Source: Bacillus sp. BA3 (GTDB lineage Bacteria; Bacillota; Bacilli; Bacillales; DSM-1321). Taken from it: DNA of 64,000 nucleotides. Position numbers and translations under genes: made by a program. Shown here one piece after another: positions 52,661 to 61,359 of this stretch. Where the stretch lies: assembly GCA_002835675.1 (NCBI GenBank), contig PIZR01000002.1, positions 572,427 to 636,426 on the forward strand, in the 5' to 3' direction. The notes under the pieces are model-generated. The model searched no databases. It saw only the letters and a program-made list of their open reading frames with translations, and was not told the origin of the DNA. Every line of letters starts with the position of its first letter. Position 1 is the first letter of the stretch.

Positions 52661-52716
52661 TAAATTAATATTTCGAAAAATAGTTTACCGCATAATTTTC
52701 ATTCCGTCTATATAAT
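52661..52716 (-). promoter_or_regulatory. conserved upstream block of operon A with a CodY-box-like core
   Basis: About 50 bases are shared with the block upstream of operon B (57932-57988), including an identical CCGTCTATAT at the same distance of 37 bases from the core. The core AATATTTCGAAAAAT (52667-52681) matches the CodY box AATTTTCWGAAAATT at 11 of 15 positions. Branched-chain amino acid transporters are classic CodY targets. The exact promoter is unclear. Confidence 0.45.
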
Positions 52717-53092
52717 AATTGTGAGAAGATTGCGCCAAATAGGATATTTTTCACAGGAAGTGCTATATCATTTTTATCTTTATATATTTTAAATATTGCG
52801 AAAACAGGCGGTATAATCAGAAAAAACTGATAATTTAATTATATTAATATTACAAATCCCTTATTTACTGCTCAAAAAAATTTATTCATTTCCTTATTTT
52901 TTTCATCCTTTTAATTACATTTTTACCAAAATAGAAGTATATTGATAGGGAATTAAACCCAGTTTTCTTAATCTTTTTTAGTCTTAATTCCTATATCAAA
53001 ATTGAATAATACTATATTGGATGTATAAAATCATGCATGAAGCTCCTCTGCTTTTTTATCTTTCTGTATATTTTGCATAACCCGATCATCAA

Positions 53093-53116
53093 ACAAAAAA
53101 CCGCCAAACGGCGGTT
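53093..53116 (-). terminator. terminator beyond LIV operon B
   Basis: On the minus strand AACCGCC and GGCGGTT form a 7-bp stem around GTTT, followed by TTTT. It lies about 175 bases after the livF stop, with the GC-rich repeat between them. Confidence 0.75.
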
Positions 53117-53166
53117 CATGACTGTAGACAAACTCGATAATATTTGATTTTTGTATAATTCGACCT

Positions 53167-53271
53167 TTGATATCCACTGCAGGCACTCGCTTTCCGCTGG
53201 CGGTCCGGGAGCCTCCTCGGCGCCCTTTGCGCCTGTTGTCTCCATCGGTTGCACTTTTCCCGCAGGAGTTA
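53167..53271 (+). repeat. GC-rich interspersed repeat, truncated copy
   Basis: This is a second direct copy of the element at 47453-47581. It starts TTGATATCCACTGCAGGCAC, has CGGTCCGGGAGCCTCCTCGG and ends at CCCGCAGGAGTT. It lacks the last 25 bases, and its end lies 18 bases from the livF copy B stop. The flanks (GACTGTAG and a T-rich run before the element) also resemble those of the first copy. Confidence 0.85.
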
Positions 53272-53288
53272 ATTTATGAAACGGAGGT

Positions 53289-53996
53289 TCAATGTCCTCC
53301 TAAATAGGCCATTTTTATTTCTTCACTTGAAGTGAGTTCCTCGGCATTGCCCGACAGGACGATCCGGCCCGTTTCAACTACATAAGCCCGATCTGCAATC
53401 GATAATGCAAGGTTGGCGTTTTGCTCGACCAAAAGGATCGTTGTTCCGGTCTCACTGATTTCCTGGATGATGTTGAATATTTGCTTCACCAGAAGCGGTG
53501 CAAGGCCCATCGAAGGTTCATCGAGCAGTAATAACCGTGGTTTGGCCATTAAGGCCCGGCCCATTGCAAGCATTTGCTGTTCGCCGCCTGAAAGCGTGCC
53601 AGCCTGCTGTTTGATTCTCTCCAGCAGCCTCGGAAATAGCTCGTATACCTTTTCCATATCCTTATGGATGCCATCTTTGTCTTTCCGCAAATAAGCCCCT
53701 AGCTCCAGGTTTTCGGCTACCGTCATGTTGGCAAAGACACGTCGTCCTTCAGGTACATGGGATATGCCCATTTTCACGATGGACTGTGCAGCTTTTCCTC
53801 CAATCGGCTCGCCTTCGAACAGAACTTTTCCTTGCTTTGGTTTTAACAGACCGGAAATCGTTTTGAGCAGCGTGCTTTTTCCCGCTCCGTTCGCCCCGAT
53901 CAGGGTCACGATCTCGCCCTCGTTAATCTCCATGGAAACCCCTTTTAACGCTTGGATATTGCCATAATAAACATTGATGTCCTCTATTTTCAGCAT
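53289..53996 (-). CDS. livF: branched-chain amino acid ABC transporter, ATP-binding protein LivF (copy B)
   Basis: This 235-residue ATPase has Walker A GANGAGKS, signature LSGGEQQ and Walker B LLLLDEPS. It is the paralogue of 47907-48614, with the same length and no gap in the alignment. The differences cluster at residues 20-23, 57-65 and 107-112, on the surface of the domain. Its start overlaps the livG stop (TGATG). It is the last gene of operon B. Confidence 0.93.
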   Translation of the reverse strand: MLKIEDINVYYGNIQALKGVSMEINEGEIVTLIGANGAGKSTLLKTISGLLKPKQGKVLFEGEPIGGKAAQSIVKMGISHVPEGRRVFANMTVAENLELGAYLRKDKDGIHKDMEKVYELFPRLLERIKQQAGTLSGGEQQMLAMGRALMAKPRLLLLDEPSMGLAPLLVKQIFNIIQEISETGTTILLVEQNANLALSIADRAYVVETGRIVLSGNAEELTSSEEIKMAYLGGH

Positions 53997-54775
53997 CAGG
54001 AAACCTCCTCCCCTAGATATGCCTCGATAACCTTAGGATCGTTGCGGATTTGTTCCGGCTTTCCGTGAGCGATAAGCTGTCCATGATCAAGAACGTAAAT
54101 CCGTTCGCATACCCCCATGACAAGTGACATATCATGCTCGATGAGCAACACGGTAAGGTTGAATTCCTTCCGGATAAATGCAATGAGGTTCATTAATTCT
54201 TTCGTTTCGTGCGGGTTCATTCCGGCTGCGGGTTCGTCCAGTAAAAGAAGTTTCGGATTGGCTGCAAGGGCACGCGCGATTTCCAGCCGCCTTTGCTGTC
54301 CGTATGGAAGATTCTTCGCTTTTTCATCCTTAAAATGGTCAAGATTGAAAATCCTCAAGAACTCCAGCGCCTTTTCATCCATTTCCTTTTCCCCGGAAAA
54401 ATGTCCCGGCAGCCGGAATATGGAGCTTGGAATTCCATGATTGGCAAGCGAGTGGTAAGCAACCTTCACGTTATCGATCACGGATAACTCACTGAAGAGG
54501 CGAATGTTTTGAAAGGTCCTCGAAATCCCTTTTCGGGTAATTTTATAAGGTGGCTGCTTATTTAGATTTTCCCCGTTCAAGGCAATCGTTCCTTCTGTTG
54601 GTACATACACACCCGTCAATAAATTGAAGAAGGTCGTTTTCCCAGCTCCATTCGGCCCGATCAGGCCTACAAGTTCCCCTGGAAATAATTCCACATTCAC
54701 ATCGGACACAGCTTTCAAGCCGCCAAAACGGATACCCACCGAATCTACTTTAAGCAACGGTATTGTGGCTTCCAT
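53996..54775 (-). CDS. livG: branched-chain amino acid ABC transporter, ATP-binding protein LivG (copy B)
   Basis: The 259-residue LivG-type ATPase has GPNGAGKT, ISRTFQNIRLFSELSVIDNV, NLPYGQQRRLEIARAL and LLLLDEPAAGMNP. The N-terminal five residues differ from copy A, and the rest aligns without large gaps. It overlaps livM by 26 bases, as in copy A, so the gene junctions were copied with the genes. Confidence 0.93.
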   Translation of the reverse strand: MEATIPLLKVDSVGIRFGGLKAVSDVNVELFPGELVGLIGPNGAGKTTFFNLLTGVYVPTEGTIALNGENLNKQPPYKITRKGISRTFQNIRLFSELSVIDNVKVAYHSLANHGIPSSIFRLPGHFSGEKEMDEKALEFLRIFNLDHFKDEKAKNLPYGQQRRLEIARALAANPKLLLLDEPAAGMNPHETKELMNLIAFIRKEFNLTVLLIEHDMSLVMGVCERIYVLDHGQLIAHGKPEQIRNDPKVIEAYLGEEVS

Positions 54776-55721
54776 CCTTTGGGCCCCCTTTCGTTTTTTT
54801 ATGTGTGAACAATGCCGTGATTTCTCTTGTTCCCATTAAACCCTGCGGGCGGAAAATCATCATCAGGATCAGGACAAGGCTGTAGATGATCATTCTCGTC
54901 TCCGGATAATCCTGAAGGAATGTCGTCACGATCGTCAGTAAAATTGCGGCCAAAACCGAACCTGAAAGACTTCCAAGACCGCCAAGTACGACGAAAATCA
55001 GAATATCGAAGGATTTTAGGAAACCGAAATTCGATGGCTGGATAATATAGAAATTATGGGCATAAAGCGATCCGGCGATTCCCGCAAAAAAGGCTCCGAT
55101 GACGAAAGCCGCCACTTTATAATAGGTCGTATTGATTCCCATCGCATCAGCGGCCGTTTCATCTTCCCTTACGGATATGCATGCCCTTCCGTGAGTCGAA
55201 TTGGTGAAATTCCGGATGACTAAGACGGTGATCATCACACAGGCAAAAACCCATGGCCAAGTAGTCAGGTGGGATACCTGCATCCCGCTTGCCCCGCCTA
55301 CATAATCAATATTCAAAAGGACGATCCGGACGATTTCCCCAAATCCAAGCGTAGCTATCGCCAGGTAATCCCCCTTCAGGCGCAAGCTCGGTACCCCGAT
55401 CACCATGCCCGCAACAGCTGCTATTACGCCCCCAGCCAATACAGCTATGATGAATGGAAGTTCCAGCTTCATGGTCATGACCGCCGAAGCATAGGCCCCT
55501 ACCGCTAAAAAACCTGCATGCCCGATCGAGAACTGTCCGGTTATTCCAATGATTAAATGCAGGCTCGTCGCCAGCATGATATTGATGCCGATGAACATGA
55601 GCGTGTTGATATAAAATGGGTTGAGCATACCGCTTGAAATGGTGTACTGCATGATTCCGAAAAAAATAAGTGCGAGCACGATCGAGAGCCAAAAACCCTT
55701 TGAATTCTTTAAAGTAGTCAT
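54750..55721 (-). CDS. livM: branched-chain amino acid ABC transporter, permease LivM (copy B)
   Basis: This permease of about 323 residues has ITGQFSIGHAGFLAVGAYAS, IGVPSLRLKGDYLAIATLGF and VREDETAADAMGINTTYYKV. I use ATG 55721, the position equivalent to the copy A start. An extra in-frame ATG at 55727 arose by substitution just after the GGGGAGAC ribosome binding site and is too close to it. The C-terminal tail (FTHKKTKGGPKDGSHNTVA) has diverged from copy A. Confidence 0.92.
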   Translation of the reverse strand: MTTLKNSKGFWLSIVLALIFFGIMQYTISSGMLNPFYINTLMFIGINIMLATSLHLIIGITGQFSIGHAGFLAVGAYASAVMTMKLELPFIIAVLAGGVIAAVAGMVIGVPSLRLKGDYLAIATLGFGEIVRIVLLNIDYVGGASGMQVSHLTTWPWVFACVMITVLVIRNFTNSTHGRACISVREDETAADAMGINTTYYKVAAFVIGAFFAGIAGSLYAHNFYIIQPSNFGFLKSFDILIFVVLGGLGSLSGSVLAAILLTIVTTFLQDYPETRMIIYSLVLILMMIFRPQGLMGTREITALFTHKKTKGGPKDGSHNTVA

Positions 55722-55734
55722 CGCCATGTCTCCC

Positions 55735-56613
55735 CTATACTTTTTCTCTTTTATTTTTACCGAACAGACCCTGCGGCAAGAAAATCAAAATCAAGATAAG
55801 TACGACGAAAGCCACACCATCGCGCCATAATGAATAACCGGCAGCACTGACCAAAGCCTCGATCACTCCAAGCAGCAGACCGCCGACCATCGCGCCAGGA
55901 ATGATGCCGATGCCGCCCAAGACTGCTGCAACAAATGCTTTAAGGCCAGGAAGGACACCCATCAACGGCTCGATTTTAATATAGTAGATTCCAAAAATGA
56001 CACCAGCCGCCCCTGCAAGGGCCGAACCTATGGCGAATGTAGCTGAAATCGTATTATTCACATTGATTCCCATCAGCTTAGCCGCTTCGGAATCGAATGA
56101 AACGGCACGCATCGCTTTGCCGATTTTGGTTTTATGGACAACGAATTGTAGGATGATCATTAATATGATGGAAACAGATAAGATCAATATCGATTGACTG
56201 CTGATGGAAACTCCCAATATATCGAGTTTATCCATCGGAAGGACGTTATTTGGATAGGCTTCCGGCTGGGCGCCCCGGATGTAAATCAGCCCGTTTTCTA
56301 TCAGAAGGGAAACACCGATGGCCGTTATCAAAGCCGCGATCCGTGTTGCATTACGAAGGGGTTTATAAGCAATGCGTTCAATTAAAACGCCAAAGATGGC
56401 ACATGAGACCATCGAAATCAATAAAGCTGGGATGAAGGATAAGTCCATTACGGTAATGGCGTAAAACCCTACAAATGAACCGACCATGAATACGTCTCCA
56501 TGGGCGAAGTTTATGAGCTTGACGATTCCATATACCATCGTATAACCTAGAGCGATCAAAGCATAAATGCTTCCGAGTGAAATGCCATTTACCAATTGCT
56601 GAATCAGTTCCAT
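55735..56613 (-). CDS. livH: branched-chain amino acid ABC transporter, permease LivH (copy B)
   Basis: The 292-residue permease has LVNGISLGSIYALIALGYTM, KLINFAHGDVFMVGSFVGF and GVLPGLKAFVAAVLGGIGII. It is the same length as copy A and nearly identical in the core, with changes in the loop around residues 110-135 (NNVLPMDKLDILGVSISSQS). That loop faces the binding protein, so its change may follow the divergence of the two LivK proteins. Confidence 0.92.
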   Translation of the reverse strand: MELIQQLVNGISLGSIYALIALGYTMVYGIVKLINFAHGDVFMVGSFVGFYAITVMDLSFIPALLISMVSCAIFGVLIERIAYKPLRNATRIAALITAIGVSLLIENGLIYIRGAQPEAYPNNVLPMDKLDILGVSISSQSILILSVSIILMIILQFVVHKTKIGKAMRAVSFDSEAAKLMGINVNNTISATFAIGSALAGAAGVIFGIYYIKIEPLMGVLPGLKAFVAAVLGGIGIIPGAMVGGLLLGVIEALVSAAGYSLWRDGVAFVVLILILIFLPQGLFGKNKREKV

Positions 56614-56689
56614 ATTGCACTCTCCCCGTTAAGGTGTTTTTTAAGTGAATATAGAATAGGGGGGACTTGCCCCCTATCCACGTAAGGTA

Positions 56690-57880
56690 TTATGGATTGA
56701 TTTTTGTTTTGAATGTTTGTTTGCCATCCACATATTCCAAGATGGTCGCCGATTTGATCGGATCATGGTTTTCATCGAGGTTCAGCGTTCCGGAAACTAA
56801 TTGAAGATCTTTGACATCTTCCAACGCTTGTCTGATTTTTTCGGGAGAAGCATCACCAGATCTCTTGATGGCATCAGCCAGGTAGTAGCCAGTGTCATAG
56901 CCAAGTGCTGCAAAGGCATCCGGTGTTTTATTGTATTCCTTTTTGAAGGCTGCAACGAAATCCTGGATTTTTGCATCTTCATCTTCCGGAGAATAGTGAT
57001 TAGTGATATAGGTATTTTTCAAAGCCTCAGCCCCGGCAATTTCAACGACCTTCGGGGAATCCCAGCCGTCTCCGCCCATGAATGGAAGGTCTATGCCGTC
57101 TTCACGAGCCTGTTTTAAGATCAATCCGACTTCCTCATAATAACCAGGAAGGAAAACGAACTCCGGTTTTGCGGATTTGATACGTGTCAATGTAGAGCGG
57201 AAATCAGTATCTTTAGTTACATAAGCTTCTTCCGCCACGATTTTACCGCCCTTGGCAGTGAACGCTTCTTTAAAAGCTGCGGCCAATCCCTTGGAATAAT
57301 CACTTGCACTATCCACATAGATCGCAGCCGTCTTTGCCCCTATTTCGTCAGTTGCGAAATTGGCTGCCACCGTCCCTTGGAATGGATCGATAAAGCACGT
57401 CCTGAACACATAATCATTTAATTTTCCGGCTTTGTTGGTGATGTCGGGATTTGTTGCAGTTGGTGTGAGTAGAGGAACTTGATTATCTTGTGCGACTTGA
57501 ACCTGTGCCAATGTATTAGTGCTTGTCGCAGATCCGACTACTGCCACAACCTTGTCCTGGCTGACCAGCTTGATCGAACCGCTTGTAGCTTCTGCTGCAT
57601 CTGATTTATTATCAACCTTAACGATTTCCAGTTTTTTACCATCGATGCCCTCTTTATTAATCTCTTTGATGGCCAGTTGCAAACCATCGGCAGCCGATTG
57701 GCCGAATGATGCCGTGCCTCCGGACAATTCAAGGTTGGCCCCAATTTTGATTGTGTCACCCGAGTTTGATGAACCCCCGCCTGAACTGCTAGTTTTCGAG
57801 TCGCCGCCACTACAACCTGCCAGCGCCCCTGCAACCAATGAAAGTGATAGAAACACTCCTGCTAGCTTTTTCTTCTTCAT
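56690..57880 (-). CDS. livK: branched-chain amino acid-binding lipoprotein LivJ/LivK-like (copy B)
   Basis: This 396-residue lipoprotein has lipobox VAGALAGC near residues 16-23 and a longer serine-glycine linker (GDSKTSSSGGGSSNSGD). Its type I binding fold parallels copy A. The pocket segment is PLLTPTATNPDITNKAG, where copy A has PVISPSGTSPEITFSKD, so the residues contacting the ligand differ. This is the most diverged gene pair of the duplication, so the two systems may take up different amino acids. ATG 57880 follows GGGGG, and the frame to 57916 is not used. Confidence 0.92.
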   Translation of the reverse strand: MKKKKLAGVFLSLSLVAGALAGCSGGDSKTSSSGGGSSNSGDTIKIGANLELSGGTASFGQSAADGLQLAIKEINKEGIDGKKLEIVKVDNKSDAAEATSGSIKLVSQDKVVAVVGSATSTNTLAQVQVAQDNQVPLLTPTATNPDITNKAGKLNDYVFRTCFIDPFQGTVAANFATDEIGAKTAAIYVDSASDYSKGLAAAFKEAFTAKGGKIVAEEAYVTKDTDFRSTLTRIKSAKPEFVFLPGYYEEVGLILKQAREDGIDLPFMGGDGWDSPKVVEIAGAEALKNTYITNHYSPEDEDAKIQDFVAAFKKEYNKTPDAFAALGYDTGYYLADAIKRSGDASPEKIRQALEDVKDLQLVSGTLNLDENHDPIKSATILEYVDGKQTFKTKINP

Positions 57881-57931
57881 TTGAAACCCCCTTGTTTTGT
57901 ATGTTCTTTTAAACAAATAGAATATCTGAAT

Positions 57932-57988
57932 AAAAATAATATTCTGAAAACAAGTTTATCTCATTCTTTCGACCCCGTCTATATGATA
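57932..57988 (-). promoter_or_regulatory. conserved upstream block of operon B with a CodY-box-like core
   Basis: The core AATATTCTGAAAACA (57938-57952) matches the CodY box AATTTTCWGAAAATT at 12 of 15 positions. It lies at the same place in the shared block as the core upstream of operon A. It ends about 58 bases before the livK start, consistent with an operator at or downstream of the promoter. Confidence 0.5.
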
Positions 57989-58030
57989 TGGATAAAAAAG
58001 TTATTAAAAGGGAATATCTACTATTCGACA

Positions 58031-58060
58031 CAAAAAAACTGACCCTTTATAGAGTCAGTT
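58031..58060 (-). terminator. intrinsic terminator after tcdA
   Basis: On the minus strand AACTGAC pairs with GTCAGTT around a ten-base loop with further partial pairing, followed by TTTTT. It lies 11 bases after the tcdA stop codon. Confidence 0.85.
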
Positions 58061-58070
58061 AACTTTCTTA

Positions 58071-58832
58071 TCAATCGTTTACACGGCGAACTTCAATGTC
58101 TTTTAAAATATCATTGATCACCCAGCTAGCTGCAATCAAGCCCGCTACGGATGGTACGAAAGCATTCGAAGATGGCGGCATTTGCGCTTTACGGATTTTT
58201 GCCTCATCATTGCCGACTTCTTTTCGGACATCCTCACGAATGACAATAGGGCTCTCGTCGGAAAAGACAACCGGGATTCCCTTTGTTATGCCCTCTTTAC
58301 GCAATCTAGTGCGAATGACCTTGGCAAGCGGATCGGTATGCGTTTTGGAGATATCAGCAATTTGAAAACGCGTCGGGTCCATCTTATTAGCGGCACCCAT
58401 GCTTGAAATCACCTTGATATTCCGTTTCAGGCATTCCTTCATCACATGAATCTTATAAATGACCGTATCCGATGCATCAATGACATAGTCCAGGCCATAA
58501 CTGAAGAATTCCTCAAACGTTTCTTCTGTATAGAACATTTTAAGAGCGATCACTTCGCAGTCGGGATTGATGTCTTGAATGCGGTTTTTCATCAATTCCG
58601 CTTTCGGCTGACCGACTGTTGATAATAGAGCATGGATCTGCCTGTTTACATTTGTGATGTCGACATCGTCTTTATCCACAAGAATAATACGGCCTACCCC
58701 CGTACGTGCCAAAGCTTCGGCTGAAAAGGAACCAACGCCTCCTACACCCAGGACAGCAACGGTCGTGTTTTTCAGAATATCGATTCCTTCCTTGCCAATT
58801 GCCAATTCATTTCGTGAAAACTGATGCAGCAT
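58071..58832 (-). CDS. tcdA: tRNA threonylcarbamoyladenosine dehydratase
   Basis: The 253-residue E1-like (ThiF/MoeB fold) enzyme has the ATP-binding VAVLGVGGVGSFSAEALART and LVDKDDVDITNVNRQIHA. It also has the TcdA-specific KVIRTRLRKEGITKGIPVVF and VFSDESPIV. It dehydrates t6A37 to the cyclic form in ANN-decoding tRNAs using ATP. It is the homologue of B. subtilis YrvM, which lies near aspS and the 6S RNA gene. Here the M20 peptidase and NERD genes come between. GGAG precedes the ATG. Confidence 0.93.
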   Translation of the reverse strand: MLHQFSRNELAIGKEGIDILKNTTVAVLGVGGVGSFSAEALARTGVGRIILVDKDDVDITNVNRQIHALLSTVGQPKAELMKNRIQDINPDCEVIALKMFYTEETFEEFFSYGLDYVIDASDTVIYKIHVMKECLKRNIKVISSMGAANKMDPTRFQIADISKTHTDPLAKVIRTRLRKEGITKGIPVVFSDESPIVIREDVRKEVGNDEAKIRKAQMPPSSNAFVPSVAGLIAASWVINDILKDIEVRRVND

Positions 58833-58943
58833 ATATATTCAACTCCAATAAATTCTGTTCTTATTTAGCTTCCCAATAAACAATATATCATAAACATCAT
58901 TTATGACAAGTGAAATATGAGCAGTCTAATCGGAATTAGTGCA

Positions 58944-60092
58944 CTAGGTCATTTTTGATAATTTTTGAAGGACGGTAGCCAAAAGGAGCGTCCTTTCCGT
59001 CAGGCTCGGAATTTCCAAATACTCCTCTTCACTATGTGCATTTCCTCCAATGGGCCCGAGTCCATCCACTGTCGCGATTCCCAATTCAGAAGTGATGGAA
59101 GCATCCGAGCCTCCACCCGTGGCCGTATCCGTGATCTCGATGCCGATTTCCTTCCCAGCCTGACGGATCGTCTCTAAGAGCAAGTTCGATTTCTCATTCT
59201 TTTCCATGGGAGATCGGTCCATTTTTCCGCTTAATGTCGTTTTCGTTCCGGGAATATAGGTTTCTGCACAGATTTTTTTCAGCTGCTTGAGAACGGTGCC
59301 TTCCTGCTTTTTTTCCGAAATCCGCACATCGACGAAGGCAGCCGCATGGGAAGCGATCATATTGACAGCGGAGCCTCCTTCAATTTTGCCGACATTAACG
59401 CTTATTCCTTTCTTTTGATCATTCAATAGGTGTAAGGCGATGATCTTATGGGCCAATTCCTCAATTGCACTTCGTCCCTTTTCCGGTTCGATCCCCGAAT
59501 GGGCAGCAACTCCCATAATATCGACTTTAAACTGACCGCAGCCCCTTCTTGCCGTGACAAGCGAACCGTCCGTCCTTGCCGGTTCAAGAATTAACGCAAA
59601 CTTCTTACCTGCCGCCTTTTCCGAGATGAGTGAAGCGGACGACGGAGACCCGATCTCCTCATCACTATTAAGAATGATTTGGATATGCTTATAGCCTGTC
59701 TGCCCCGTCTGTTTCAAGCAATGGATCGCATAAAATAACTCAACCAAGCTAGACTTCATATCCGCCACACCAGGACCGTATGCCCGATTTCCTTTCACCT
59801 TAAAAGGACGTTTTTGCGCTGTCCCCTCAGGAAACACCGTATCCATATGGGCAACGATCAAAATATGCGGTTGATTCGCCTCACGATGCTGGATGACCAG
59901 CTGATTGCCATAATTCTGTTGCTCAACGGTATTTACAATAAAATCCAGACTTTCAAATTTCGTTTTTAAAATCGAACCAATTTCATCAATACCCTTTTTC
60001 GTATGAGAACCACTATCTATATTCACTAGCCGCTCCACTAATTGAAGCATTTCCTTCCTCTTTGCATATAATAAATCTTTCAAAGCCCTCAC
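58944..60092 (-). CDS. M20-family metallopeptidase (glutamate carboxypeptidase type)
   Basis: This 382-residue zinc peptidase has LVNIDSGSHTKKGIDEIG, the metal ligands in IVAHMDTVFPEG, the bridging aspartate in YGPGVADMKSS, the catalytic glutamate pair in LNSDEEIGSPSS and the last ligand region GPIGGNAHSEEEYLEI. A lid or dimerisation domain begins with CGQFKVDIMGVAAHSG. The pattern is that of carboxypeptidase G2-like and peptidase T-like M20 enzymes, which cleave C-terminal glutamate or acyl amino acids in the cytoplasm. It starts at GTG 60092 after AAGGA. Confidence 0.87.
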   Translation of the reverse strand: MRALKDLLYAKRKEMLQLVERLVNIDSGSHTKKGIDEIGSILKTKFESLDFIVNTVEQQNYGNQLVIQHREANQPHILIVAHMDTVFPEGTAQKRPFKVKGNRAYGPGVADMKSSLVELFYAIHCLKQTGQTGYKHIQIILNSDEEIGSPSSASLISEKAAGKKFALILEPARTDGSLVTARRGCGQFKVDIMGVAAHSGIEPEKGRSAIEELAHKIIALHLLNDQKKGISVNVGKIEGGSAVNMIASHAAAFVDVRISEKKQEGTVLKQLKKICAETYIPGTKTTLSGKMDRSPMEKNEKSNLLLETIRQAGKEIGIEITDTATGGGSDASITSELGIATVDGLGPIGGNAHSEEEYLEIPSLTERTLLLATVLQKLSKMT

Positions 60093-60203
60093 TACTTTCT
60101 ATCCTTGGCTGAATATTGCTCAACCTTACTATAATTTACGAATCTATATTGCCGAATGTTACTTAAATGGGAAGATTTGAAGTATATTCGAGGGTTTTTG
60201 GGT

Positions 60204-60322
60204 TTTATTCGTAAGATTTGGGTGTTTACTCGTGAATTTGGCTCGTTTACTCGTGAGTTTGCGCCATTTACTCGTGAATTTGGCTCGTTTACTCGTGAGT
60301 TTGCGCCATTTACTCGTGAATT
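60204..60322 (+). repeat. 21-bp tandem repeat array 1, overlapping the 3' end of the NERD gene
   Basis: Five clear units of 21 bases start with TTTACTCGTGA. They alternate between ATTTGGCTCG and GTTTGCGCCA endings, so the higher-order period is 42 bases. One or two degenerate units precede them. The unit length is a multiple of three, so all three frames stay open, and the 65-codon frame over it is probably not a gene. The last unit supplies the stop codon of the NERD gene on the other strand. Confidence 0.9.
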
Positions 60323-61281
60323 AATCCATCAAGTCTATAAGTTCTATTTTTAAATTGCCCCGAATAAGGCAATTCCAGTGCAGACAGCATCCGTTGCATG
60401 ATATCAATTGAATCTATTTGTAAAAAGAGCCTAGCTTGTTTATTCGTAATATTGGGTTTTATGAGGAGAGCAAAATCACGAAGAGTTTTAATGTGGGCAT
60501 CTTTGGAGGCGTAAGAACAGTGACTGCAAGACCATTTGCCCCAGTGATATTGCATATGGAGAGCAGAGCATTCAGGACATTGAACGCTTTTTAGCAGATC
60601 TTGCTCATCGATTTGATACAAATCGAGTATATCAGGATTAAACGGAGTGTTTTTTTGCAGAATCGTGTTCGAAAGTCTATTGCTCTGCCTTTGGGTTAAT
60701 GGCTTAGAAGAATACTTTTCATCGAGAGTATGAATTTTAGAGATCAGGGTTTCTTTTCCCGTGATTTTTTTGAAAATGGGGGTAAAACCTGGGGTAGTCC
60801 TGATGATGGTATTCGAGTTTGCATTGGCAATGAGCGTTTCAATCGGCAGCGAGGGGAATTTGTGAAAAGTAAGCCAATCATTAAATCGGGATTTTTGCAC
60901 TTCAACCTGGATCAGCGGATCTAGATAAGCTTGTTCCTGTCCATCTTTTGTCCGAATCAATTGGGGATAGGTGCGGTCAAAATAGAGCGTTCCAGCAAAG
61001 TTTTTTACTTCAATTATGATGCCGTAATTCCAGGTGATTATTAGGAAATCCATTTGAAAATAACGGCTCCCGTCGTAGCCTAACCTCAAATCATGAAATA
61101 CTCGATATTCTTTCGGAAGATTCTTCAGTTCTTTTCCGATACTCCGCTCCCCGTTAAATCCTGTACGGATTTTCCGGAGATCATTCCTTATTCTTTCCTG
61201 TTTTGGATGATTTGCTGATAGCCTCCTGCTTAATGCCTCCAGTTTGAGCATTTTCATAGGCCTTTCACACGGTTTTAGCAT
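60310..61281 (-). CDS. NERD-domain (nuclease-related) protein
   Basis: The 323-residue protein has an N-terminal conserved segment (MLKPCERPMKMLKLEALSRR). The NERD domain at about 40-150 has GFNGERSIGKELKNL, the YFQMDFLIITWNYGIIIEVK core of a PD-(D/E)xK-like nuclease fold with D and ExK, and KNFAGTLYFD. Near the C terminus a zinc ribbon follows (CPECSALHMQYHWGKWSC, SHC). I chose ATG 61281 because it gives the usual family start and is preceded by AAGGAGAAGGAG. NERD proteins are thought to process DNA, but their role is not established. Its last codons, HE and the TAA, fall inside the tandem repeat array. Confidence 0.8.
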   Translation of the reverse strand: MLKPCERPMKMLKLEALSRRLSANHPKQERIRNDLRKIRTGFNGERSIGKELKNLPKEYRVFHDLRLGYDGSRYFQMDFLIITWNYGIIIEVKNFAGTLYFDRTYPQLIRTKDGQEQAYLDPLIQVEVQKSRFNDWLTFHKFPSLPIETLIANANSNTIIRTTPGFTPIFKKITGKETLISKIHTLDEKYSSKPLTQRQSNRLSNTILQKNTPFNPDILDLYQIDEQDLLKSVQCPECSALHMQYHWGKWSCSHCSYASKDAHIKTLRDFALLIKPNITNKQARLFLQIDSIDIMQRMLSALELPYSGQFKNRTYRLDGLIHE

Positions 61282-61359
61282 CCATATATCAACTCCTTCT
61301 CCTTTAGCTTCTTTGTTAATGCCCATTATTCCTGCCAAAATACTGAAATCAGGCGTTTT

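Noticed and set aside
60156..60353. A 65-codon plus-strand frame with an FTREF repeat
   Set aside because: It is the tandem 21-bp array read in one frame. The period is a multiple of three, so frames stay open without selection. There is no ribosome binding site.
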